64,000 nucleotides of DNA from JAGVSZ01 sp035456405 (lineage in GTDB: Bacteria > Pseudomonadota > Gammaproteobacteria > Burkholderiales > SG8-39). The notes under the pieces were generated by a model. It was not told where the DNA came from and made no database searches. It saw nothing but the letters and a program-made list of their open reading frames with translations. Made by a program: the position numbers and the translations under genes. This document shows positions 1 to 7,495 of the stretch, piece after piece. The first letter of the stretch is position 1. Each line of letters opens with the position of its first letter. Where the stretch lies: NCBI GenBank assembly GCA_035456405.1, contig DATIDG010000049.1:189206-253205 (forward strand). Direction: 5' to 3'.

Positions 1-1007
1 TTCGTCATGAGCCGGCGCACCGCGAGCCGGCGCACGGCAACCTGCGGCGCGTCCACGATCTCGTCTTCGAGCGCGTGGCCGGTGTCCCGGTAGTGCCCCG
101 CCACTTCGCGCGCCAGGGCGGCCAGATCTGTGGGCGCGGCCGGCTCGCCGCCCGCCGCGCGCGCGAAATCGAGGAATTGGCCGATGATGCGATCCATCTC
201 GTCGATGTCCGCCGCCATGCCGCTCTTCAGCTGGGCGTCGGCTTCCGCCATCTCCAGCCCGAGCCGCAGCCGCGCGAGCGGCGTGCGCAGGTCGTGCGAC
301 ACGCCCGCGAGGATGAGCGCGCGGTCGTCCTCGAGCCGCGCGAGGTCGCGCGTCATCTGGTTGAAGGCGCGCGACACGGTCTGGATCTCCTGCGGCCCGG
401 ACTCGTCGAGCGGCGCGGGCACGCGCCCGCGGCCGACGTCGGCTGCGGCGCCGACGAGCGCGCGGAGCGGGCGCCGGAGCCGGAACACGATCAGCCAGGC
501 GCCGGCGAGCGCCGCGACGAGGACGAACGCGCCCCACCCGAGCCAGCGCAGCGCGACCACGCGCTCCACGCGGTCGCGCGGCAGCATCACCCAGTACTCG
601 TCCCCTTCGATGCGGAAGCTCACCCAGAACCCGCGCAGCCCGTCGCGCTCTGATGCGAGCCGCGTCTCCGGGCCCAGCTGGCGCAGCAGCTCGTCGGCGA
701 AGAGGCGGACGCTGGGACGCTCGAGCGCAAGCGGCACGAGCTGGTCGTCCGGCTCGGCGGGATAGATGCGGATGCCCTCGCGCTCCTGGAGATCGACCAG
801 GAGCTCGCGCCGCAGGTCCGGCTGAGAGGTGACGAGCGCGGCGCGCGTCAGGTTCACCACGCTCGCCACCATGTCCGCCGTCTGGCGCGCGCGCGGCTCG
901 CGCTCGGAGACGCGGACGAGCTGGAACCAGGCCGCGACCGCGAGCAGGATCAGCGCGGCAAGCAGGACGAACGTGCGCCAGAGGAGAGTGCGGGGGAAGA
1001 CCTTCAT
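1..1007 (-). CDS. EnvZ-like sensor histidine kinase, C-terminus cut off by the window edge
   Basis: Inner-membrane sensor kinase that should phosphorylate the OmpR-type regulator encoded just upstream. Translation from the ATG at 1007 gives an N-terminal membrane segment (about residues 8-28, LLWRTFVLLAALILLA), a periplasmic sensor region of about 125 residues, a second membrane segment around residues 155-175, a HAMP-like linker, and the dimerisation/phosphoacceptor box SHDLRTPLARLRL with the phosphorylatable His. The ATP-binding HATPase_c domain lies beyond base 1 and is not visible. The ATG overlaps the regulator's TGA (ATGA), so the two genes are translationally coupled. The ligand is not predictable; EnvZ orthology is inferred from the OmpR partner and the architecture. 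Confidence 0.9.
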   Translation of the reverse strand, partial: MKVFPRTLLWRTFVLLAALILLAVAAWFQLVRVSEREPRARQTADMVASVVNLTRAALVTSQPDLRRELLVDLQEREGIRIYPAEPDDQLVPLALERPSVRLFADELLRQLGPETRLASERDGLRGFWVSFRIEGDEYWVMLPRDRVERVVALRWLGWGAFVLVAALAGAWLIVFRLRRPLRALVGAAADVGRGRVPAPLDESGPQEIQTVSRAFNQMTRDLARLEDDRALILAGVSHDLRTPLARLRLGLEMAEADAQLKSGMAADIDEMDRIIGQFLDFARAAGGEPAAPTDLAALAREVAGHYRDTGHALEDEIVDAPQVAVRRLAVRRLMT

Positions 1008-1732
1008 CACGCCTTCGTCCCGTCGGGGACGAAGACGTAGCCGAAGCCCCACACCGTCTGGATGAGGGTGGGGTTGGCCGGATCGGGCTCGATCAGCTTG
1101 CGCAGGCGCGAGACCTGGACGTCGATCGCGCGGTCGAAGACCTCGTACTCGCGGCCGCGCGCGAGCTCCATCAGCTTGTCGCGCGACAGCGGCACGCGCG
1201 GGTGAGTCACCAGTACCTTGAGCAGCGCGAATTCCCCGGTCGTGAGCGCGATGCTCGCGCCGTTTTTCACGAGCGTCCGCGTCGCGAGGTTCACCGTCAT
1301 GCCGCCGAACTCGACGGACTCGGCGTCGGCCGACGGGGCCCCGGGGGGCAGCGGGGCGGCGCGGCGGCGCAGCACCGCGTTAATCCGCGCCACCAGCTCG
1401 CGCGGGTTGAAGGGCTTCGGCAAGTAATCGTCGGCCCCCATCTCGAGCCCGACGATCCGGTCCACGTCCTCGCCCTTGGCGGTCAGCATGATGATCGGGA
1501 TGGTGTTCTTGGTGCCGCGCAGCCGCCGGCAGATCGAGAGCCCGTCTTCGCCCGGCAGCATGAGGTCGAGCACCATCAGGTCGAAGCGCTCGTGCGCGAG
1601 CAGCTTGTCCATGGCCTGCGCGTCCGACACCGCACGCACCGCGAAACCCTGCTCGCCGAGATAGCGGTTGAGCAGGTCGCGCAGGCGCAGGTCGTCGTCG
1701 ACGACGAGGATCTTGCTCTTGGCGTCCGTCAT
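1007..1732 (-). CDS. ompR: OmpR-family DNA-binding response regulator
   Basis: Two-component response regulator of 241 aa. The receiver domain (residues 7-122) has the acidic pocket VDDD, the phosphoacceptor Asp56 in MVLDLMLPGEDG, Thr84 and Lys106 (the switch residues). The C-terminal winged helix (about 140-236) has the recognition helix region FDRAIDVQVSRLRKLIE and ends with the OmpR-type hairpin QTVWGFGYVF. It sits immediately upstream of and overlaps the sensor kinase gene. The closest classical family is OmpR, which responds to osmolarity or envelope stress and controls porins; the regulon here is not shown. The tandem GTAAC repeats in its upstream region are a plausible autoregulatory site. 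Confidence 0.95.
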   Translation of the reverse strand: MTDAKSKILVVDDDLRLRDLLNRYLGEQGFAVRAVSDAQAMDKLLAHERFDLMVLDLMLPGEDGLSICRRLRGTKNTIPIIMLTAKGEDVDRIVGLEMGADDYLPKPFNPRELVARINAVLRRRAAPLPPGAPSADAESVEFGGMTVNLATRTLVKNGASIALTTGEFALLKVLVTHPRVPLSRDKLMELARGREYEVFDRAIDVQVSRLRKLIEPDPANPTLIQTVWGFGYVFVPDGTKA

Positions 1733-1778
1733 GGGCTCGAGATGCTACCGCCGGCCGGGACCGCGGGCGAGGGAATGG

Positions 1779-1821
1779 TAACGCGCCGTAACCCTGCGCG
1801 GCCCCGTAACAGGCGGTTACA
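1779..1821. promoter_or_regulatory. Tandem GTAAC repeats between divergent genes, candidate response-regulator box
   Basis: Four 5-bp half-sites lie in the divergent region between ompR and the small secreted gene: GTAAC at 1779, GTAAC at 1789, GTAAC at 1807 and GTTAC at 1817. Starts within each pair are 10 bp apart, one helical turn, and the pairs are 18 bp apart. OmpR/PhoB-type dimers bind head-to-tail half-sites at about 10-11 bp spacing, so this looks like a two-dimer operator. Binding by the adjacent OmpR is inference. Confidence 0.5.
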
Positions 1822-2002
1822 AACTCGCCCGGCGCGCACACATTCCCCTTACAGGCGGCGCCTACATTGCGATTACGCCGATGCGTGGCCCGCCAGAAGA
1901 CGCGGCGTGCATCCGCAGCATCTATTGCGAGAAAGACGATGCGGAAGTTCGCTGAGAAGGATGGCATCATTGCGCAGGGAAACGGAAGCGTACGGATAGG
2001 CG

Positions 2003-2296
2003 ATGAAGCGGCTGGTGGTCATGACGAGCCTCGCGATGCTGCTCGCTGCAGCGTGGCCGGCCGCGGCGCAGCCCGGGCCGGGGCAGGGTGGGCGTCGCGG
2101 CATGGACCGTTCGATGCCCCAGCGTCCGATGGGGCCGCCGCCCGAGCGCGGGTGGCAGCGCCCCGACGGCGATGGCATGCAGCATCGCCGCGGGATGATG
2201 TCGCCCGAGGAGCGTGAGAAGCTGCGGCGCGACATCGGCCAGCACGGCCGCGACATCTACCGCGATCCGCGGCGCGAGCGACCCGGCAAGCAGTGA
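2003..2296 (+). CDS. Small secreted Arg/Pro/Gly-rich protein
   Basis: A 97-aa protein with a clear Sec signal peptide (MKRLVVMTSLAMLLAAAWPAAAQ, cleavage expected after AAA or AAQ). The mature part is low-complexity: Gly/Arg/Pro/Met-rich up to about residue 65, then a charged helical segment, MSPEEREKLRRDIGQHGRDIY, and a basic tail. Nothing in it suggests an enzyme. It is transcribed divergently from ompR, with the GTAAC repeats in the shared upstream region, so it may belong to the OmpR regulon. Similar small exported proteins beginning the mature helix with SPEER occur in betaproteobacteria, but I know of no established function. Confidence 0.7.
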   Translation: MKRLVVMTSLAMLLAAAWPAAAQPGPGQGGRRGMDRSMPQRPMGPPPERGWQRPDGDGMQHRRGMMSPEEREKLRRDIGQHGRDIYRDPRRERPGKQ

Positions 2297-2372
2297 TCTC
2301 AAAACGGGATCCGCCTGTCCGTGAAGTCGGATCCCGGCCCTGCACCTCGCGAAGGCGTGACGAGGAACCCGT

Positions 2373-3137
2373 CTACGCTGCCACCAGGTTCGCGATGCCG
2401 TCCCAGAGCAGCTTCGCGCCGGTGACGAACATCAGCGCGTACGCGATGCGGTAGAACCACGCCGTGCTGAGCTTTTTGCGCACCCAGATCCCCAGGAGGA
2501 TGCCGACGACGGCGACGGGCAGCAGCGCGACCGCGGTGCCGACGTTGCGCGCGTCGAACAGGCCGAGCATCAGGTAGGGCACGATCTTCGCCGCGTTGAT
2601 CGCGGTGAAGAAGATGATCGTCGTCCCGACGTAGAGCGCCTTGTCGAGGCGCTGCGGCAGCAGGTAGATGGCGAGCGGCGGGCCGCCCGCATGCGCGACG
2701 AAGCTGGTGAAGCCGGAGCCCGCAGCACAGGCGTAGCCCTTCCACTGGCTGGGCTGTGCGGGCGCGGGTAGGCCGGCGAGGACGTTCCACGACACGAAGC
2801 CGCACGCGATCGAGCCCAGCAGCACGCGAATCCAGTCGTCGTTGAGGTAGTTGAAGGTCACCCAGCCGATGCCGATGCCGGCGAGGCCCGCCGGCATGAT
2901 GGTCGCCATGATCCGGCGGTCCCAGTGGTGGCGGTAGGCGTACACGCCGATCAGGTCCATCAGGATCAGGATCGGCAGCATGATCGCCGCCGCCTGCACG
3001 GGCGAGATCGCGAGGGACAGCAGCGGGACGGAGAATCCGCCCGCGGCGCCGATGCCGCCCTTCGAGATTCCAGTGAGGATGACGGCGGGGATCGCGACCG
3101 CGTAGAACCAGGGGTTGGCGATCAGGTCGAGGTGCAA
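2373..3137 (-). CDS. TauE/SafE-family membrane permease
   Basis: A 254-aa polytopic inner-membrane protein with about eight hydrophobic segments in two repeats, the family's usual size. The first repeat has the typical GISKGGIGAAGGFSVPLL loop (a Gly-rich KGG motif) and the second has FTSFVAHAGGPPLAIYLLP. TauE/SafE proteins are thought to move small organic or sulfur anions such as sulfite, sulfoacetate or other carboxylates. The start used is TTG at 3137, 9 bp beyond the ligase stop; no ATG fits better. It is the last gene of a five-gene catabolic operon, so it may import the substrate or export a by-product anion. Direction and substrate are not determined by sequence. Confidence 0.85.
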   Translation of the reverse strand: MHLDLIANPWFYAVAIPAVILTGISKGGIGAAGGFSVPLLSLAISPVQAAAIMLPILILMDLIGVYAYRHHWDRRIMATIMPAGLAGIGIGWVTFNYLNDDWIRVLLGSIACGFVSWNVLAGLPAPAQPSQWKGYACAAGSGFTSFVAHAGGPPLAIYLLPQRLDKALYVGTTIIFFTAINAAKIVPYLMLGLFDARNVGTAVALLPVAVVGILLGIWVRKKLSTAWFYRIAYALMFVTGAKLLWDGIANLVAA

Positions 3138-3146
3138 CGCCGCCGT

Positions 3147-4649
3147 TCAGCCCTTCGCCGCCTGGTCGCGCAGCACGCGCTTGAGGATCTTGCCGGTCGC
3201 GCTCTTCGGCAGCTCTTTCACCAGGTCCACCTGCGCGGGAATCTTGTAGGCGGCAAGGCGGTCGCGACAGAACTGCGCGAGTTCTTCGGCGTTCGCGTGC
3301 TGGCCGCCCTTGAGCACGATCGCGGCGCGAACCTGCTCCCCCTTGAGCGGATCCGGCGTGCCGTACACGGCGACCTCCTGCACGGCGGGGTGCCGGTACA
3401 GCACGTGCTCGACCTCCGCGGGCCAGACCTTGAACCCGGAGACGTTCACCATGTCCTTCACGCGGTCGACGATGTACACATACCCGTCGGCGTCCATCCG
3501 GCCGATGTCGCCGGAATGCAGCCAGCCGTGGCGCAGGGCCCGGTCGGTGTCCTCGGGCCTGCCCCAGTAGCCCTTCATCACGCCCGGTCCGCGGATGACG
3601 ATCTCGCCCCACTCGCCGCGCGCCACCTCCTTGTCGGCGTCGTCGTGGATCGCGAGCGTGAATCCCTCGACGGCGGTGCCGACGCTGCCGAAGCGATGCT
3701 CGGTGGCGTGGTTGTAGCAGGCGAAGGGCGAGCACTCGGTGAGTCCGTAGCCCTCGTTGACGCGGTGACCGAAGCGCTCGGTCCAGCGCCGCGAGATCTC
3801 CTCGGGCATCGTCGCAGCGGCGGAGAAGTAGTAGTCGACCGAGGACAGGTCGTATTTCGCCAAGTCCGTGTTGAGGAGCCCGATGTAGATCGTCGGGACC
3901 GCGAAGAACTTCGTGATGCGATCGCGGCCGATCGCCTCGAGCACCACGTCGGGCACGAAGCGGCGGAAGAGCGCGAGCGTCGCGCCGGCCTCGAACCCGC
4001 CGTTCATGATGTAGTTCTGGCCGAAGACGTGGAACAGCGGCAGGAAGAGCGCGAGCCGGTCCGAGGGTTTGTAGCCCGAGCACTTCGCCGCCGTGCGGAT
4101 GTTCGTCGCGACGTTGTTGTGCGTCAGCGTCACGCCTTTCGGGACGCCGGTGGTGCCGGAGGAGTAGAGCAGCACGGCCGGGTCGTCCGGCTGCATGTTT
4201 GCCGCCCGGAGCGCCGGGTTGCCGCGCGCGAGCCAGTCCTCGAGGGCGATCTCGTCGGGCTCCGCGCCCTCGCAGACCACCGTGTGCTGGATCGAGGGGC
4301 ACTCCGGGCGCGGCACGTTGGGGAGCAGCTCCTCCGTGGTGAACAGCACTTTCGGGCGCGAATCGTTGACGATGTACCGGACTTCCTCCCACTTGAAGAT
4401 CGAGTTGATCGACACGACGATCGCACCGACCTTGAGACCAGCGAGATACGCCAGCGCGAAGGCGGGAATGTTGGGAAGGTAGAGCGCGACCCGGTCGCCG
4501 CGCCGCACCCCGTGCCGTGCGAGCGAATCGGCGAGCGCCGATGCGCAGTAATCGAGCGTCGCGTACGAGACGCTCTTCCCCTCGAAAAGGATCGCGGGAT
4601 GCTCCTTGAGGCGCGCGGCGGCGCGCTCCACGTGCTGGGCGATGTTCAT
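3147..4649 (-). CDS. AMP-dependent acyl-CoA synthetase (ligase)
   Basis: A 500-aa member of the ANL adenylate-forming superfamily that activates a carboxylic acid to acyl-CoA through an acyl-AMP intermediate. Visible motifs: the P-loop-like YSSGTTGVPKG (about residue 165), the adenine-binding GYGLTECSP, the hinge and ATP-binding region GWLHSGDIGRMDADGYVYIVDR, and the C-terminal catalytic lysine in PKSATGKILKR. The ATG at 4649 lies only 5 bases after the stop of the BKACE gene. The neighbours imply that it activates an acid produced or consumed by the BKACE pathway. Chain-length preference cannot be read from the sequence; long- or medium-chain ligase annotations in this subfamily are not reliable. 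Confidence 0.9.
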   Translation of the reverse strand: MNIAQHVERAAARLKEHPAILFEGKSVSYATLDYCASALADSLARHGVRRGDRVALYLPNIPAFALAYLAGLKVGAIVVSINSIFKWEEVRYIVNDSRPKVLFTTEELLPNVPRPECPSIQHTVVCEGAEPDEIALEDWLARGNPALRAANMQPDDPAVLLYSSGTTGVPKGVTLTHNNVATNIRTAAKCSGYKPSDRLALFLPLFHVFGQNYIMNGGFEAGATLALFRRFVPDVVLEAIGRDRITKFFAVPTIYIGLLNTDLAKYDLSSVDYYFSAAATMPEEISRRWTERFGHRVNEGYGLTECSPFACYNHATEHRFGSVGTAVEGFTLAIHDDADKEVARGEWGEIVIRGPGVMKGYWGRPEDTDRALRHGWLHSGDIGRMDADGYVYIVDRVKDMVNVSGFKVWPAEVEHVLYRHPAVQEVAVYGTPDPLKGEQVRAAIVLKGGQHANAEELAQFCRDRLAAYKIPAQVDLVKELPKSATGKILKRVLRDQAAKG

Positions 4650-4654
4650 TTTGC

Positions 4655-5590
4655 TCAGAAATTGACGTTGTCGCTGCCCTTCAGTTTCAGGATGTCGCGC
4701 GCCTCGCCGGGCGTGGCGACCTCGAGCCCGAGCTCCTCGAGGATGCGGCGGATCTTGGCGACCTGCTCGGCGTTGGTCTGCGCGAGCCGGGCCTTGCCGA
4801 GCCACAGGCTGTCCTCCAGCCCGACGCGCACGTTGCCGCCCATCACCGCCGACATCGTCGCCACGTACATCTGGTTGCGGCCGGCGCCGAGCACCGACCA
4901 GCGGTAGTCGTCGCCGAAGAGGCGGTCGGCGGTGCGCTTCATGTGCAGCACGTCCTCCGGGTGCGGGCCGATCCCGCCGCGGATGCCGAACACCGACTGG
5001 ATGAAGAGCGGCGGCTTGACGAGCCTGCGGTCGAGGAAGTGCGCGGCGGTGTAGAGGTGCCCGATGTCGTAGCACTCGACCTCGAAGCGAGTGTCGTTGC
5101 CGCTGCACGACTCAAGGATGTGCGCGATGTCGCGGAACGTATTCTTGAAGATCCGCTCGTCCGAGCCAGCGAGGTACGGCAGCTCCCAGTCGTGCTTCCA
5201 GTCCTTGTAGCGCGGGATCATCTCGTACAGGCCGAAGTTCATCGAGCCCATGTTGAGCGACGCGACCTCGGGCTTGAGCTGGAGCGCCGGCTGCAGGCGC
5301 TCCTCCACCGTCATCGTCGGCGCGCCGCCGGTGGTCAGGTTGATCACCACGTCGGTGGCCGCCTTGATCTTCGGCAGGAACTGGCGGAAGACGGCAGGAT
5401 CCTGGGTCGGCCGGCCGTCTGCCGGAACGCGTGCGTGCAGATGCACGATCGCGGCCCCGGCCTGCGCCGCACCGATTGCGCCGGCCGCGATCTCGTCCGG
5501 CGTGATCGGCAGGTGCGGCGACATCGTCGGGGTGTGGATCGCGCCGGTGACCGCGCAGGTGATGATGACCTTGTTCTGCTTCGCGGACAT
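4655..5590 (-). CDS. BKACE family beta-keto acid cleavage enzyme (DUF849)
   Basis: A 311-aa TIM-barrel Zn enzyme of the beta-keto acid cleavage enzyme (Kce/DUF849) family. Members split a beta-keto acid with acetyl-CoA to give acetoacetyl-CoA and a shortened CoA ester or amine. The metal-binding motif HLHAR (His50, His52) and the NLTTGG and FGIRGGIGPHPED segments are present. The family includes enzymes for 3-keto-5-aminohexanoate, dehydrocarnitine and other beta-keto acids, and the substrate depends on a few pocket residues I cannot assign. It follows the hydroxyacid dehydrogenase gene (separated by an inverted repeat), so the keto substrate is probably made by that dehydrogenase. Confidence 0.92.
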   Translation of the reverse strand: MSAKQNKVIITCAVTGAIHTPTMSPHLPITPDEIAAGAIGAAQAGAAIVHLHARVPADGRPTQDPAVFRQFLPKIKAATDVVINLTTGGAPTMTVEERLQPALQLKPEVASLNMGSMNFGLYEMIPRYKDWKHDWELPYLAGSDERIFKNTFRDIAHILESCSGNDTRFEVECYDIGHLYTAAHFLDRRLVKPPLFIQSVFGIRGGIGPHPEDVLHMKRTADRLFGDDYRWSVLGAGRNQMYVATMSAVMGGNVRVGLEDSLWLGKARLAQTNAEQVAKIRRILEELGLEVATPGEARDILKLKGSDNVNF

Positions 5591-5623
5591 TTTCGTCCTC
5601 CCTTGAGAACCTGATTCTCAGGA

Positions 5624-5680
5624 CACAGAGATCGCAGAGAGAATCAGCTCGGCTGGGAGCATATCTCTGTGACTTCTGTG
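5624..5680. repeat. CACAGAG-type imperfect inverted repeat
   Basis: The arm at 5624-5640 (CACAGAGATCGCAGAGA) is complementary at 14 of 17 positions to 5664-5680 (TCTCTGTGACTTCTGTG) across a 23-bp loop. A second small inverted repeat, TGAGAA/TTCTCA, lies next to it at 5604-5620. It sits between the dehydrogenase and BKACE genes of the operon. Similar CACAGAG/CTCTGTG palindromes are dispersed in many environmental proteobacteria, so this may be a REP-like element or a processing or attenuation hairpin. Confidence 0.5.
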
Positions 5681-5691
5681 GCCCAACTTCC

Positions 5692-6624
5692 TTAGCTCTT
5701 CTCCGCGGCGCGTTTGTGGGCGGCCAGCGCCATCAGCCGCCGATCGCGCCACGCCGCACGCTCGGACAGGCGGTCGGCGGGCACCAGCGCCCGGCGCTCC
5801 GCCTCCAGCCGCGCGAGCGCCCCGGCATCCCACTCGCGCGGCACCTGCGCGCGATCCATCTCCACCATCGTGGCGGCGTAGCGCCGCGCGTAATCTACCA
5901 CTCCGCCCGGCGCATTGAGATCGATCGTTTCCATCGGACCCATGAACGACCAGCGCAGGCCGAGGCCGTCGCGGATCGTCTTGTCGATGTCCTCTGCCGA
6001 CGCGCAGCCGTCCTCGTAGAGGCGTATCGCCTCGCACACGAGGGCCGCCTGCAGGCGGTTGAGGATGAAGCCGGGAATCTCGCGCCGTACGACCACCGGC
6101 ACCTGTTTCACCGACTCGAGCAGCGTGCGCGCACGCTCGACCATGTCGGGCGCGGTCCACGGCGCCGGGCACAGCTCGACGACCGGGACGACGTGCGGCG
6201 GGTTCACCGGGTGTGCGACGAGGCAGCGCGCCCGCCCGGGCAGGTCCGCACTGAACGCCGACGCCGGGATGTAGGAGGTCGAGCTCGCGAGGATGCAATC
6301 CGGCTTCGCCAGCGCGTCCAGCGCGGCGAAGATCGCCCGCTTTGCCTCGACGGTCTCGCGCACGCTCTCCTGGACGTAGCGCGCGTCGCGCAGCGCATCG
6401 CCGAGGGCGGCGGCCGCGCCGATCCGCGCGCGCACCGCCGCCGGCGGCTCGTCGAGCAGGCCGTAGCCGGCGAGATCCGCGAGCGCCGCGTCGATGAGGT
6501 GCAGGCCTTCGGCCAGCGCGCCGGAGTCGCTGTCGAATACGGCAACCGGGTGGCCCGCCCGGGCGAACACGATGGCCCAGGCGCGGCCGATGAGCCCGGC
6601 ACCGACGATGGCGATGCGGTCCAC
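5692..6624 (-). CDS. 3-hydroxyacyl-CoA dehydrogenase family protein, lambda-crystallin / L-gulonate 3-dehydrogenase-like
   Basis: A 310-aa NAD-dependent beta-hydroxyacid dehydrogenase. The N-terminal Rossmann fold starts IAIVGAGLIGRAW (GxGxxG at about 8-13). The active-site region carries SSTSYIPAS and AHPVNPPHVVPVVE with catalytic His138 and Asn141. The C-terminal domain has the GLGLRWSFMGPMETIDLNA segment typical of the lambda-crystallin/gulonate dehydrogenase branch rather than fatty-acid FadB. The GTG at 6624 is the likely start; it lies inside the last codons of the upstream SDR gene (stop 6630). In the operon it would oxidise a beta-hydroxy acid to the beta-keto acid cleaved by BKACE. 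L-carnitine dehydrogenase is a related alternative. Confidence 0.88.
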   Translation of the reverse strand: MDRIAIVGAGLIGRAWAIVFARAGHPVAVFDSDSGALAEGLHLIDAALADLAGYGLLDEPPAAVRARIGAAAALGDALRDARYVQESVRETVEAKRAIFAALDALAKPDCILASSTSYIPASAFSADLPGRARCLVAHPVNPPHVVPVVELCPAPWTAPDMVERARTLLESVKQVPVVVRREIPGFILNRLQAALVCEAIRLYEDGCASAEDIDKTIRDGLGLRWSFMGPMETIDLNAPGGVVDYARRYAATMVEMDRAQVPREWDAGALARLEAERRALVPADRLSERAAWRDRRLMALAAHKRAAEKS

Positions 6625-6629
6625 GGGCG

Positions 6630-7406
6630 TCAGATCGTGTGGGTGAGGTCGCCGCACACCGACACGGCCTGCCCGGAGATCTGCTTGCCGGCATCGGTGG
6701 CGAGAAAGAGTGCCATGTTCGCGATGTCCTGCGCGGTGACGAAGGTGCGGAGGCTCACCGTCTCGAGCAGCTTCTGCTTCTGCTGCTCGAACGGGATCCC
6801 GAAGGCCCTCGCCTTCGCGTCGATCACCCGGTTGATGCGGTCCCCCTCGACGGTGCCCGGCTGGATGCAATTCACGCGCACCTTATCCGGTCCCGCCTCG
6901 ATCGCGAGGCTCTTGGTGAACCCCACGACCGCCCATTTGGCCGCGGCGTAGGGCGTTCGCATCGAAAAGCCGAGCCGCCCCGCGACCGACGAGAGATTGA
7001 TGATGCTTCCGCCGCCGGCCGCCTTGATCAGCGGCATCGCGAGCCGCGTGCAGTAGAACATCGAGTTGAGGTCGACCGCAATGCAGCGGTCCCAGTCCTC
7101 GGGCCGGATGTCCTCGACCTTCGCTGTCGGGCCCGCGATCCCGGCGTTGTTCACGAGCACATCGAGGCCGCCGAGCGCGCGCTTAGCGTCGGCGAACAGC
7201 CGGTCGACCTCGGCGAGGACCGCGACGTCGGCGACGGTCTGCGTCACCTGCGGAAGCGCGCGTTTCACCTCCTCGAGCGCGGCGCGGTCGATGTCGCAGA
7301 TGTGCACCCGCGCGCCCTGCGCGACGAAGGTCTCGGTGATCGCGCGCCCGATCCCGGCCGCGCCAGCCGTCACCAGGACGCGCAGGCCGTTCGCTGATAC
7401 GTTCAT
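6630..7406 (-). CDS. Short-chain dehydrogenase/reductase (SDR)
   Basis: A 258-aa classical SDR, normal length. The cofactor motif TAGAAGIG (about 13-20, the TGxxxGxG element), NNAG at 86-89, and the catalytic Ser140, Tyr153 and Lys157 (YAAAK) are all present. Asp38 in CDIDR after beta-2 predicts NAD rather than NADP. It is the first gene of the minus-strand operon: GGAAGGAT lies just upstream of the ATG, and its 3' end overlaps the next gene. It probably oxidises an alcohol or epimerises the hydroxy acid that enters the BKACE route. It is divergent from tsaB, with about 90 bp between the genes for both promoters. Confidence 0.9.
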   Translation of the reverse strand: MNVSANGLRVLVTAGAAGIGRAITETFVAQGARVHICDIDRAALEEVKRALPQVTQTVADVAVLAEVDRLFADAKRALGGLDVLVNNAGIAGPTAKVEDIRPEDWDRCIAVDLNSMFYCTRLAMPLIKAAGGGSIINLSSVAGRLGFSMRTPYAAAKWAVVGFTKSLAIEAGPDKVRVNCIQPGTVEGDRINRVIDAKARAFGIPFEQQKQKLLETVSLRTFVTAQDIANMALFLATDAGKQISGQAVSVCGDLTHTI

Positions 7407-7495
7407 GAGTGATCCTTCCGGGATGGCCGGGCGCTCCCTTGGCGTATGGCGTGGCGCGGGAGTTTAGCTCGCCTCGGTAGAATGGCGCACCGACG

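Noticed and set aside
75..765. Long plus-strand open frames across the sensor kinase
   Set aside because: They are antisense frames over the kinase; the minus-strand translation has the SHDLRTPLARL box and membrane helices, while the plus frames are Arg-rich without motifs.
2299..4392. A very long (about 700-codon) minus-strand open frame
   Set aside because: It is out of frame with the ligase and TauE genes and Arg/Pro-rich. High GC leaves spurious frames open.
2925..4907. 660-codon plus-strand frame opposite the ligase
   Set aside because: His/Arg/Asp-rich antisense shadow of a well-supported ligase gene.
5692..6624. L-carnitine dehydrogenase
   Set aside because: It pairs with BKACE as carnitine genes do, but the C-terminal FMGPMETIDLNA block fits the lambda-crystallin/gulonate branch better, and no betaine or carnitine genes are near. 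Kept as an alternative only.
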